Source: Hymenobacter sp. HSC-4F20
GTDB lineage: Bacteria > Bacteroidota > Bacteroidia > Cytophagales > Hymenobacteraceae
Reading direction: 5' to 3'
Length of the DNA stretch: 64,000 bases
NCBI RefSeq assembly: GCF_019599275.1
Contig: NZ_JAHZTD010000002.1
Coordinates: forward strand, 682,001 to 746,000
Of the stretch, positions 53,022-61,483 are shown piece by piece. Positions within the stretch are counted from its first letter, which is position 1, and every line of letters begins with the position of its first letter. Under the pieces are notes generated by a model. That model saw nothing but the letters and a program-made list of their open reading frames with translations, was not told the origin of the DNA and ran no database searches. A program made the position numbers and the translations under genes.

Positions 53022-53807
53022 ATGACGTTTACCAACCTGCTCTATCAACTGGAAGCCGAAACAGGCATCCTGACCATCACGGTCAACCGGCCCGATAAAC
53101 TCAACGCGCTGAATGCAGCTACCATTGAGGAACTCCGACATGCTGCCCAACAAGCCCGGCAAGACGACGCTGTGCGGGGCATTATCCTGACGGGTAGCGG
53201 AGAAAAGTCGTTTGTAGCTGGAGCCGATATTGCGGAGCTTACTAAGTTGGATGCGGCTACGGGGCAGCGGGCGGCGGAGCAAGGGCAGGAAGCATTTCGC
53301 CTGCTAGAAGAAAGCTCCAAGCCAGTTATTGCAGCCGTGAATGGCTTTGCTCTGGGTGGGGGCTGCGAGCTGGCTATGGCCTGCCATATGCGTATCGCCT
53401 CTGACAATGCCCGCTTTGGCCAGCCCGAAGTAAACTTGGGCTTGATTCCAGGCTACGGTGGTACCCAGCGGCTTACCCAGCTCATCGGCAAAGGGAAGGC
53501 GTTGGAACTGCTGCTCACGGCCGACATGATTAAGGCCGATGAGGCTTTACGGCTCGGCCTAGTAAACCACGTAGTTCCCCAAGCGGAACTGCTGAACTTC
53601 ACCAAGCAGTTGCTGAGCCGCATTCTGACGAAGGCCCCGCTGGCCGTAGGCTTGTGCATTGATGCCGTAAGTGCCTATTACGATAAGGAGCGCCAGGGCT
53701 ATCAAACCGAGGCGGAGTCCTTCGGCCAGTGCTTTACCTCGGCCGACTTTCGGGAAGGCACCACAGCGTTCCTGGAAAAGCGGCCCGCTACCTTTACCGG
53801 CAAATAG
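53022..53807 (+). CDS. Enoyl-CoA hydratase/isomerase family protein
   Basis: A 261-residue cytoplasmic crotonase-fold enzyme. ATG 53022 gives MTFTNLLYQLEAETGILTITVNRPDKLNALNAAT. The oxyanion hole motifs are FVAGADIAEL and NGFALGGGCELAMACHMRIASDNARFGQPEVNLGLIPGYGGTQRL; the Glu in GGCELA and a second in PEVNLG match the hydratase catalytic pair. It likely hydrates crotonyl- or short-chain enoyl-CoA. A hairpin follows. The chain-length specificity cannot be assigned. Confidence 0.92.
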   Translation: MTFTNLLYQLEAETGILTITVNRPDKLNALNAATIEELRHAAQQARQDDAVRGIILTGSGEKSFVAGADIAELTKLDAATGQRAAEQGQEAFRLLEESSKPVIAAVNGFALGGGCELAMACHMRIASDNARFGQPEVNLGLIPGYGGTQRLTQLIGKGKALELLLTADMIKADEALRLGLVNHVVPQAELLNFTKQLLSRILTKAPLAVGLCIDAVSAYYDKERQGYQTEAESFGQCFTSADFREGTTAFLEKRPATFTGK

Positions 53808-53831
53808 GACCGGCTACTCGGCTTCGCGTGC

Positions 53832-53860
53832 GCCATGCTGCCGCGGGTACGCAGCATGGC
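53832..53860 (+). terminator. Hairpin after enoyl-CoA hydratase
   Basis: GCCATGCTGC (53832-53841) pairs with GCAGCATGGC (53851-53860). The T tract is weak. Confidence 0.6.
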
Positions 53861-53911
53861 ACTTTGCTGTTCGAGGAAAGCATTTTTATCATTTTTTGAG
53901 GAGTTGACTAC

Positions 53912-55411
53912 ATGAGTATTGCCAAGCGCCTGGCTTCCCAAACGGCTGTGTACGGTATCAGCAGCATTTTGGGCCGCGTGCTCACGTTCCTGCTGGTGCG
54001 CGTGTATACCGGGCGGTTCGCAGCGGCGGAATACGGTATTGTGACGGGTTTGTACGCTTACGTATCGTTTCTGAACGTGCTGTTCACTTACGGCATGGAA
54101 ACAACATACTTCCGTTTCGCCAATCGCCCTGGCACCGACCGTCGGGAACTGTATGACCGGGTGATGACCCTGCTGCTCATTTCCAGTGTGCTGCTCACCG
54201 CTGGGCTGGCCCTGTTAGCCCGGCCGCTGATGAGCCTGCTGAGCCTGCCACCCGGCCACGAGCAGTACGCCGTCTGGATAGCCATTATTCTGGGACTGGA
54301 TGCGCTGGCAGCTATTCCATTTGCCCGGCTTCGGCTGGAAAACAAAGCCCGCAAGTTTGCCGGTATTCGGCTGGCCAACATCTTGCTGAATGTGGGGCTG
54401 AACTTGTTTTTTATTGTTCTCTGCCCCGATGTGCTGGCTGGCAAATACCTCGCCGAACTGCGCCCTTTGGCCGAAAGCGTATACAACCCTACCGTGGGGG
54501 TAGGCTACGTCTTTCTCTCGAACCTGGCAGCCAGCGCCTTCACCCTGGTGTTACTAGGACGAGAGCTGCTGGATTTTCGCTTCCGTCTGAAGCTGGAACC
54601 GCTGCGGCCGCTGCTGCAGTATGCCTACCCCATTATGCTCATGGGCCTGGCTGGCATGGTCAACGAAATGCTGGACCGCATCCTGCTACCGATGTGGCTA
54701 CCCAAAAACTTCTACCCCGGCCAGAGCAACCTGGCGGCCGTGGGTATTTATGGAGCCTGTTACAAGCTCAGCATCCTGATGAGCCTCGTGATTCAAGCCT
54801 TTAAGTACGCGGCTGAGCCGTTCTTCTTTGCCCAGAGTACCGAGCAGAATTCGCCCCGCACCTTTGCCCTGGTACTGAAGTGGTTTACCCTGTGCTGCGC
54901 CATGCTGTTTGTGGGCGTGAGCGTGAACGTGGACCTAGTGGCAAAGGTGTTTCTGCAGCGGCCTGAGTACTTGCAGGGACTGAGCGTGGTACCGGTGCTA
55001 CTGCTGGCCAACCTGTTTTTGGGCGTGTACTGGAACCTCTCCGTGTGGTTTAAACTCACCGACAAAACGTACTACGGTACCTACTTAGGTGCTGCCGGCG
55101 CCGTGCTTACCATTGTTCTCAACTTGGTGCTGATTCCGCTGCTTGGCTATATGGGCTCGGCCATTGCCACGCTGGCCTGCTACTTCACGATGGCGGCCCT
55201 GTGCTGGTGGCTGGGCGAGCGACACTTCCCGGTGCCCTACCCCATAGCGCGACTGCTGACTTGGCTGGCGGTGGCGGTGGGGGTAGTTGCCCTGAGTTGG
55301 TGGCTGCCAGTGGCAGACGGCTGGTCCCGCTACGGCTTTCATGCCCTGCTCACGCTGGGCTTCATAGGGCTGGTAGCCGCCGTGGAAGGACGCCGCTTGC
55401 GGGCCATCTGA
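53912..55411 (+). CDS. Polysaccharide/oligosaccharide flippase-like membrane protein (MATE/Wzx type)
   Basis: A 499-residue inner-membrane protein with about 14 hydrophobic helices, preceded by GAGGAG (a good Shine-Dalgarno, unusual here). MSIAKRLASQTAVYGISSILGRVLTFLLVRVYTG is the typical Wzx/MOP N-terminus; LMGLAGMVNEMLDRILLPMW and LLLANLFLGVYWNLSVWFKLTDKTYYGTYLGA are also typical. It probably flips lipid-linked saccharides across the inner membrane. It begins a run with dut, a sugar nucleotidyltransferase and envelope genes. Substrate not assigned. Confidence 0.9.
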   Translation: MSIAKRLASQTAVYGISSILGRVLTFLLVRVYTGRFAAAEYGIVTGLYAYVSFLNVLFTYGMETTYFRFANRPGTDRRELYDRVMTLLLISSVLLTAGLALLARPLMSLLSLPPGHEQYAVWIAIILGLDALAAIPFARLRLENKARKFAGIRLANILLNVGLNLFFIVLCPDVLAGKYLAELRPLAESVYNPTVGVGYVFLSNLAASAFTLVLLGRELLDFRFRLKLEPLRPLLQYAYPIMLMGLAGMVNEMLDRILLPMWLPKNFYPGQSNLAAVGIYGACYKLSILMSLVIQAFKYAAEPFFFAQSTEQNSPRTFALVLKWFTLCCAMLFVGVSVNVDLVAKVFLQRPEYLQGLSVVPVLLLANLFLGVYWNLSVWFKLTDKTYYGTYLGAAGAVLTIVLNLVLIPLLGYMGSAIATLACYFTMAALCWWLGERHFPVPYPIARLLTWLAVAVGVVALSWWLPVADGWSRYGFHALLTLGFIGLVAAVEGRRLRAI

Positions 55412-55537
55412 TGTGCCTCCCCTTGCCGGCAAAATACTGCTGGCTTCGGACGGGTTAGATAAGTTTTTTCAAAACGGAATTTTCCAGTAATTCCCCGTAA
55501 TCTGCCAACTTACACCGGCAGCCTGCTTTCGTCTTTC

Positions 55538-55545
55538 TACCTTTG
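55538..55545 (+). promoter_or_regulatory. -7 promoter box for dut
   Basis: Exact TACCTTTG, 31 nt before the dut ATG at 55577. No clear -33 TTG. Confidence 0.5.
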
Positions 55546-55576
55546 CGGTGGGCAACTGCCTGTCGCCCTTTTCTTC

Positions 55577-56011
55577 ATGCTGATTTCCATTATCAATACG
55601 TCCCACCACCCGCTGCCCGAGTACCAAACGGCCCACGCGGCCGGAATGGACGTGCGCGCCAACCTCACGGAACCGGTTACGTTGAAGCCCCTGCAACGCG
55701 CCCTCATCCCAACCGGCTTGCAACTCGAACTTCCGGTAGGCTACGAAATGCAGGTACGCCCCCGCAGTGGCTTGGCTTATAAGCACGGCATCAGCATTGT
55801 GAACAGCCCCGGCACCATCGACGCGGACTACCGCGGCGAGCTAAAAGTGCTGCTCGTGAATCTGTCGGACCAAGACTTCGTAGTGCAGGATGGGGAGCGT
55901 ATTGCGCAGCTAGTGGTGGCCCGCCACGAAACCGTGGAGTGGCAGCCCGTAACGGTGCTGAGCGAAACCTCCCGCGGCACGGGCGGCTACGGCAGCACAG
56001 GCGTACATTGA
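55577..56011 (+). CDS. dut: dUTP diphosphatase
   Basis: A 144-residue trimeric-type dUTPase. The five motifs are present: [50 protein letters not shown] and the C-terminal [10 protein letters not shown]. It hydrolyses dUTP to dUMP, limiting uracil in DNA and supplying dTMP precursor. It lies in a plus-strand cluster between the flippase and a sugar nucleotidyltransferase, but its function is independent of them. Confidence 0.96.
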   Translation: MLISIINTSHHPLPEYQTAHAAGMDVRANLTEPVTLKPLQRALIPTGLQLELPVGYEMQVRPRSGLAYKHGISIVNSPGTIDADYRGELKVLLVNLSDQDFVVQDGERIAQLVVARHETVEWQPVTVLSETSRGTGGYGSTGVH

Positions 56012-56118
56012 AAACACCCCGGCCTACCGGTTTCTTTAACTTTCTTACTTCTTATGAGCCGCTCCTGCGCCGCTCCTACCCCCTAACTTCAACCTCTACC
56101 TTTCACTAGTTCTTTTGT

Positions 56119-57129
56119 ATGAAAATCATCGTTCCGATGGCTGGCATGGGTAAGCGCATGCGCCCCCACACTCTTACCGTTCCTAAGCCCCTGATTCCGA
56201 TTGCCGGCAAACCTATCGTACAGCGGCTGGTGGAAGACATTGCCAAAGTATGCGGGGAGCAGGTTGAAGAAGTAGCCTTCATTATCGGCCGCTTTGGGGC
56301 AGAGGTGGAAAAGAGCTTGGTGCGGATTGCCGAATCGGTAGGCGCTAAGGGCACTATTCACTACCAGGACGAGCCGCTGGGCACGGCCCACGCTATTCTG
56401 TGCGCGCAGTCGGCCCTGGATGGTCCGGTGGTAGTAGCCTTCGCCGATACGCTCTTCAAGGCCGATTTCATTCTGGACTCTTCTGCCGAAGGCACCATCT
56501 GGGTGCAGCGCGTGGATGACCCCAAACCGTTTGGCGTGGTGAAGCTTAACGAAGAAGGCCAGATTACCGACTTCGTGGAAAAACCCGAAACCTTCGTGTC
56601 AGATTTGGCCATCATCGGCATCTACTACTTTAAGGATGGCGAGTACCTGCGCAGCGAGCTGCAGTATTTGCTCGACAACGATATCAAGGACAAGGGCGAG
56701 TTCCAACTTACCAATGCCCTGGAGAACATGAAAAACAAAGGCACGAAGTTCGTGCCCGGCCGCGTAACCGAGTGGCTCGACTGCGGCAACAAGGATGCCA
56801 CCGTGTACACCAACCAGCGCTACCTGGAATACTTGCAGGAGCGCGGCGAAAACCTAGTAGCTGAATCGGCCCAGGTGACGAACTCGGTGCTGATTCCACC
56901 GGTATATATCGGGGAAGGCGTTATTATTACCGATTCGGTGGTAGGTCCGCACGTCTCCTTAGGCAACCATACTAACGTGCGCGCGTCCATCGTTTCTAAC
57001 TCCATCGTGCAGCAATCGGCCACGGTGCTGCATACCAACCTGACCAACTCCATGGTGGGCAGCCACGCAACCGTAGCCAGCGCACCGCATGATCTGAGCC
57101 TGGGTGACTACAACACGCTGCGCGTGTGA
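56119..57129 (+). CDS. Sugar nucleotidyltransferase with left-handed beta-helix
   Basis: A 336-residue enzyme. MKIIVPMAGMGKRMRPHTLTVPKPLIPIAGKPI is the nucleotidyltransferase signature (G-x-G-x-R-x-x-P-x-T-x-x-x-P-K). VVVAFADTLFKADF holds the metal Asp, and FVEKPETFVSDLAIIGIYYF the sugar-phosphate site. Residues about 260-336 (PPVYIGEGVIITDSVVGPHVSLGNHTNVRASIVSNSIVQ) are hexapeptide repeats. It probably makes UDP-, dTDP- or GDP-sugar from a sugar 1-phosphate. Its role is envelope polysaccharide precursor synthesis. Confidence 0.9.
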   Translation: MKIIVPMAGMGKRMRPHTLTVPKPLIPIAGKPIVQRLVEDIAKVCGEQVEEVAFIIGRFGAEVEKSLVRIAESVGAKGTIHYQDEPLGTAHAILCAQSALDGPVVVAFADTLFKADFILDSSAEGTIWVQRVDDPKPFGVVKLNEEGQITDFVEKPETFVSDLAIIGIYYFKDGEYLRSELQYLLDNDIKDKGEFQLTNALENMKNKGTKFVPGRVTEWLDCGNKDATVYTNQRYLEYLQERGENLVAESAQVTNSVLIPPVYIGEGVIITDSVVGPHVSLGNHTNVRASIVSNSIVQQSATVLHTNLTNSMVGSHATVASAPHDLSLGDYNTLRV

Positions 57130-57153
57130 TATTTTTGCGTCTCCTGACGTTTC

Positions 57154-57237
57154 AGTGGCGCGGACCTTTGCCGGGGCCGTCGTGTTGAGGTTAGGTTTCC
57201 TCATTTCCAAACCGCGGCGGCAAAGGTCCGCGCTACT
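57154..57237. repeat. 20-bp inverted repeat between nucleotidyltransferase and TPR genes
   Basis: AGTGGCGCGGACCTTTGCCG (57154-57173) pairs with CGGCAAAGGTCCGCGCTACT (57218-57237) with one mismatch, separated by 44 nt. It may terminate the upstream gene or be a small palindromic element. The right arm ends just before the TPR gene start. Confidence 0.8.
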
Positions 57238-57243
57238 GTTTTC

Positions 57244-59055
57244 ATGAGTCGATTTAGGTTTATTTCCGTATTGCTGTTGGGCCTGCTGGCCGGGCCGATT
57301 TATGCCCAGCAGCAGGCCCCACCAGCTACTGGGGCGGCCGCGGAGAAAAAGCCCCGCAAGCTCACGCGCAAGGAGCGCAAAGAGTTGGCCCGCCGGGCGG
57401 CCTTAGATGCCGCCGCCCAGCAAAAGCGCCCGCTCTCGGAAAAGGACCGCGAGATAAGCGAAGCGTATTTCGTGGATGGAGTCCGGTTTGTGCTGCTGGA
57501 AGACTACAACAAAGCGTTGGAGCGCTTGCTGAAGGCCTACGCCCTCAACCCCACCAATGCGGCCGTTAACTACAAGATTGCCGAAACCAACCTGCTTAGC
57601 GGCAACTTGCAGGACGCCACCAATTTTGCGCAGGCGGCGGTGAAGCTGGACCCGCAAAACGCCTATTATTACTTGCTATTGGCTCAGATTTACGCTTCTC
57701 AGAAGCAATACGACCAAGCCATTGCCACCTACAATACCCTGATTAAGCAGGTGCCCAACTCGGGCTACTACCTCTTCAATCTGGCCGACCTCTACATTGC
57801 CCAAGGCAAGCTCAACGAGGCCCTGGCGGCTTTCGACCAGGCCGAAAAACAGTTTGGCCCCCTGGATGAGGTATCGTTTAAGAAGCAGCAGATCTACCTC
57901 AAGCAAAACAACCTCGATAAAGCCCTTCAGGAAGGTGAAGTGCTCATTGCTGCTAACCCCGACGAGGTGCGGTATGTGCTGGCGCAGGCGCAGATGTACG
58001 CGGCCAACAACCGCTTTCCGGACGCTATCCGGGTGGCGCAGCAGGCCCTGAAGCAGGACCCCGATAATCCGAGGGCCCGCATGATTCTGGCCGACGTGTA
58101 CCGTCAGCAGAACAACCCGCAGGAGTCGGAAAGGCAGATTAAGCTGGCCTTTGAAAGCCCGGCCCTGGACGTGGACGATAAAGTGCGCATTCTGGTCGAC
58201 TACATCAAGCAGCTTCCCAACCCGGCACTGAATCAGACGGCTCAAGACTTGGCAGCTATTACTACCCGCGTCCATCCCCGCGAGGCCAAAGCTTTTTCTA
58301 TTGCCGGCGACATTCAGACTGTAACGGGCAACCGGCCTGCCGCCCGCACCAACTACCTCAAGGCTATTCAGTTAGACAACTCCCGCTACCAGATCTGGCA
58401 GCAGGTAGTCCTTATTGATGCCGAGTTGAACCAGGTTGACTCGCTGCTGACCCACACGGAGCAGGCCCTGGAGCTGTTTCCTAACCAGGCCCCGCTGTGG
58501 TTCTACAATGGGGTAGGCCACCAGCTGAAAAAGCAGCCCACCAAAGCTATCAAGTCCTTAGAGTACGGCCGTAAGCTGGCTACCGATAACCCGGAGCTAC
58601 TGGCCCAGTTTGATACCCAGCTCGGCGACGTGTACCACGAGCTGAAGGAGTACGCCAAGTCGGATGCGGCCTACGAGGCGGCTCTGACCTTTGATGCCAA
58701 CAACGCGCAGGCTCTCAACAACTACAGCTACTACCTTTCCCTGCGGGGTGAGAAGCTGGACAAAGCCAAGGAAATGTCGGGCAAACTGGTAAAGCAGAAC
58801 CCTGACAACGACACCTACCTGGATACTTATGGGTGGGTGCTGTACCGCCTGAAAGATTATACCGGAGCCCGGCAGCAGCTGGAAAAGGCTCTGAAAACCA
58901 CCTCCGACGCCACCGTAGTAGAGCACTATGGTGACGTACTTTACCAACTGGGCGAGGCTGACAAGGCCTTGGCCGAGTGGCAGAAAGCCAAGAAAATAGG
59001 CGGTGCTTCCCCGCTCATCGACCGGAAGATTAAAGACAAAAAACTCTATGAGTAA
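57244..59055 (+). CDS. Secreted TPR-repeat protein
   Basis: A 603-residue protein with signal peptide MSRFRFISVLLLGLLAGPIYAQ, then a Lys/Arg-rich linker (KKPRKLTRKERKELARRAAL). From about residue 70 it is built of at least nine tetratricopeptide repeats (for example EAYFVDGVRFVLLEDYNKALERLLKAYALNPTN has the A-x-x-L-x-P pattern). It probably scaffolds protein contacts in the periplasm or at the outer membrane. Its stop overlaps the next ATG (ATGAGTAA), so it is translationally coupled to the DUF4292 gene. Confidence 0.92.
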   Translation: MSRFRFISVLLLGLLAGPIYAQQQAPPATGAAAEKKPRKLTRKERKELARRAALDAAAQQKRPLSEKDREISEAYFVDGVRFVLLEDYNKALERLLKAYALNPTNAAVNYKIAETNLLSGNLQDATNFAQAAVKLDPQNAYYYLLLAQIYASQKQYDQAIATYNTLIKQVPNSGYYLFNLADLYIAQGKLNEALAAFDQAEKQFGPLDEVSFKKQQIYLKQNNLDKALQEGEVLIAANPDEVRYVLAQAQMYAANNRFPDAIRVAQQALKQDPDNPRARMILADVYRQQNNPQESERQIKLAFESPALDVDDKVRILVDYIKQLPNPALNQTAQDLAAITTRVHPREAKAFSIAGDIQTVTGNRPAARTNYLKAIQLDNSRYQIWQQVVLIDAELNQVDSLLTHTEQALELFPNQAPLWFYNGVGHQLKKQPTKAIKSLEYGRKLATDNPELLAQFDTQLGDVYHELKEYAKSDAAYEAALTFDANNAQALNNYSYYLSLRGEKLDKAKEMSGKLVKQNPDNDTYLDTYGWVLYRLKDYTGARQQLEKALKTTSDATVVEHYGDVLYQLGEADKALAEWQKAKKIGGASPLIDRKIKDKKLYE

Positions 59056-59812
59056 CCGCCTCCTGCTGGCGCTGCTGGGCGCCACGCTGATGTTGGGTAG
59101 CTGCAACCGCAAATTGCTCTCCATTAGCTCCAAAGCCCCCAAAGCGGCGGCTCCTGTGCCGGAATCGGTGCGGGCGACCAACGTTGACTTTCGCTTTCTG
59201 GCGGCCAAGGGCAAGGCGCAGTTTGATCAGCAGAGTGGCAACATCAATGTGCGCATCCGTAAGGACAGCGTTATCTGGATTTCAGCTTCCTTAATTGGGG
59301 TAGAAGGCGGGCGCATTTACATTACCCGCGACTCGGTGCAAGTGCTGGACAAGCTGCACCGCGAGTATTACGCCGGCGACTTTGCCTACCTGAGCCAGCG
59401 CCTGAACGTGCCCGTTACCTTCGACATGGTGCAGGCCCTGCTACTGGGTAACTACCTTGCGCCCGTCGACGCCGCTACCCAGCCCAGCGTGACCACGGAA
59501 GGACCCATGCAGCGCGTGAACTATGAGCAGGCGGGCTTGCTGGTGCAGCAACTCGTGAACCTAGAGCGCGGACGCATTCAGCAGCTGCAGGTACAGGCCC
59601 CGGCCAACCAGAATAAGCTAACGGTTGATTACACCGATTTCCGCACGCTGGAGCGCAATCCAACGCCGTTCGCCCACAGCAGCCTGGTGCAGATTCAGCA
59701 GGGTACGGCGCCACCGGCTACGCTTACTATTACCTACCGCTCCGTAGACATTGATAAGGAGCGGCTGCAATTCCCCTTCTCGGTACCTAAGGGTTATGCG
59801 CGGAAAAAGTAA
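59048..59812 (+). CDS. DUF4292-type lipoprotein
   Basis: A 254-residue protein with lipoprotein signal MSNRLLLALLGATLMLGSCNR (lipobox LGSC). The mature part matches the DUF4292 family, which is LolA/LolB-like in fold: RFLAAKGKAQFDQQSGNINVRIRKDSVIWISASLIGVEGGRIYITRDSVQVLDKLHREYYAGDF. It is probably outer-membrane anchored. It overlaps the TPR gene by 8 nt and the EnvC-like gene by 17 nt, so all three are expressed together. A lipid-transport role is inferred from fold only. Confidence 0.9.
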   Translation: MSNRLLLALLGATLMLGSCNRKLLSISSKAPKAAAPVPESVRATNVDFRFLAAKGKAQFDQQSGNINVRIRKDSVIWISASLIGVEGGRIYITRDSVQVLDKLHREYYAGDFAYLSQRLNVPVTFDMVQALLLGNYLAPVDAATQPSVTTEGPMQRVNYEQAGLLVQQLVNLERGRIQQLQVQAPANQNKLTVDYTDFRTLERNPTPFAHSSLVQIQQGTAPPATLTITYRSVDIDKERLQFPFSVPKGYARKK

Positions 59813-61169
59813 CGGCTGGCTGCTGGCCTTCTGCTGGCTCTTCGTGCTGGGTATTACCGAAGGTACGTGGGCTCAGGGCAGCAGCTCCGGCAAGCGCAAA
59901 ACCAAAGTACAGCTGGAGCGGGAGCGGCGCCTTACGCTCCAGCGCATCAAAGAAGCTAGCCGCATTCTGGAACAAACCCAGCAGCAGAAGCAGGCTTCCG
60001 TGGGCCAGCTCAACGCGCTGAAAGAAAAGCTGACGGTACAACAGGGTGTTATCAAGAACATCAGCAATGAGCTGCGCTACCTGGAAACCGACGTTCGGCA
60101 GACCGAAAACCAGGTGCAGCAAACCCGCCAGAGCCTGGAGCAGCTTAAGGCAGAGTATGCCCGCCTGATTTACACTGGCTCCAAAACTGCCAACGGCTAT
60201 AACCGGGTGATGTTTCTGTTCGCCTCGGAGTCGTTCAACCAGTTCATGCTGCGCCTGCGCTACATCCGGCAGTACACGGAGGTGCGCAAGGCCCAAGCCG
60301 CGCAAATCAGCCACACGCAGCAGCGCCTGAGCACCCAGCTAACTGGCCTGAAAGAAAAGCAGGAGCAAAAAGGCACCTTGCTCAGCAGCCAGCTTTCGGA
60401 GAAGAAAAACCTGCTGACCCTGAAAACCCAACAGGACCAGGTGGTCACCAAGCTTACTCAGCAGGAGGAAAACCTCCGGCAGGAGCTAGCCGCCCGTCAA
60501 CAGGCTGTCAGCCGCCTTGATAACCTTATTGCGCAACGCGTGCGGGAAGAAATTGCCCGGGCTGCCCGGCTGGCGGCCCGCCGAGCGGCGGCCAAGGCGG
60601 CGGCGGAGAGGGCCAGCGCCGCCGCGGCTACCTCCCCTTCCCGCAGTCCGGGCGCTACCTCACGCACCAGCAGCACAGCCGCTACGGAAGCAGCAGCTGA
60701 AGCCGCCGCCGAGCGGGTAGACCGCGTAACAATGACTCCGGAAGGTGCTGAGCTGGCCGCTTCCTTTCACGATAACCGGGGCCGGCTACCCTGGCCCGTG
60801 GGGCGAGGCTTCATCAGCCAACATTTCGGCCGGCATAACCACCCTGTTTTGAAAAACGTAGTTGTGGAAAACCGCGGCGTCGATATTCAAACCAACGCCG
60901 GCGAACCAGTACGAGCTGTGTTTAGCGGCAAGGTACTCACCGTAGCCAGTGTACCGGGCATGAACACCATTGTGATGGTACAACACGGCGACTACTTCAC
61001 GGTGTATGCTAAGCTGCGCAGCGTTAGCGTCAGCGAAGGCCAAACGGTTAGCGCCCGCCAAACCATTGGCACCGTTTCCACCGACGCCGAAGGCACCTCG
61101 GAAGTGCAGTTTCAGGTGTGGCACAACAGCTCTAACCTCAACCCCGAAAACTGGCTGGGCCGCAAGTAA
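59796..61169 (+). CDS. EnvC-like murein hydrolase activator (degenerate LytM domain)
   Basis: A 457-residue protein. ATG 59796 gives MRGKSNGWLLAFCWLFVLGITEGTWAQ, a signal peptide. Residues about 28-270 form long coiled coils (QQKQASVGQLNALKEKLTVQQGVIKNISNELRYLE). An Ala/Arg-rich linker follows, then a LytM/M23 domain at about 335-457. The zinc ligands look lost: ENRGVDI has Asn where active enzymes have His, and VQFQVWHN has Gln in place of His. It is therefore probably not a peptidase but an activator of amidases, as in EnvC. It overlaps the DUF4292 gene. Confidence 0.9.
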   Translation: MRGKSNGWLLAFCWLFVLGITEGTWAQGSSSGKRKTKVQLERERRLTLQRIKEASRILEQTQQQKQASVGQLNALKEKLTVQQGVIKNISNELRYLETDVRQTENQVQQTRQSLEQLKAEYARLIYTGSKTANGYNRVMFLFASESFNQFMLRLRYIRQYTEVRKAQAAQISHTQQRLSTQLTGLKEKQEQKGTLLSSQLSEKKNLLTLKTQQDQVVTKLTQQEENLRQELAARQQAVSRLDNLIAQRVREEIARAARLAARRAAAKAAAERASAAAATSPSRSPGATSRTSSTAATEAAAEAAAERVDRVTMTPEGAELAASFHDNRGRLPWPVGRGFISQHFGRHNHPVLKNVVVENRGVDIQTNAGEPVRAVFSGKVLTVASVPGMNTIVMVQHGDYFTVYAKLRSVSVSEGQTVSARQTIGTVSTDAEGTSEVQFQVWHNSSNLNPENWLGRK

Positions 61170-61483
61170 AAGCAGCGCTCCACAGTTGGGCAACAAGCGG
61201 GAGTAGGGGCGTAAACGCTAATACGGGCCATTGCCCAGCGGAGAGGGGCAAAAAAAACACCGCACAGCATGCGGTGTCTTTCTGAGCTATGAAAACAAAC
61301 TTAGCTATCAGAATCCCTCCCCCGAATACCATCTGGTAGCGAGCTACCAGCGCCAGCCGGGGTAATTCCCGATAACATGGCGAAAGATACTGTGGCCGGT
61401 ATATCAGCCCCCTGCAAATTCGCCGAATGGGTTTTTTCTCTCGGTGAAGAGAAGCTTTCCGAAGGCTCGCGCACTGGTCGAGC
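61170..61483. other. Intergenic region after EnvC-like gene
   Basis: Holds a terminator at 61257-61277 and a perfect palindrome CTGGTAGC-ga-GCTACCAG at 61333-61350. Otherwise no gene or repeat is seen. Confidence 0.6.
61257..61277. terminator. Terminator after EnvC-like gene
   Basis: ACACCGCA-cagca-TGCGGTGT with A7 upstream and a CTTTCT tail, between convergent genes. Confidence 0.75.
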
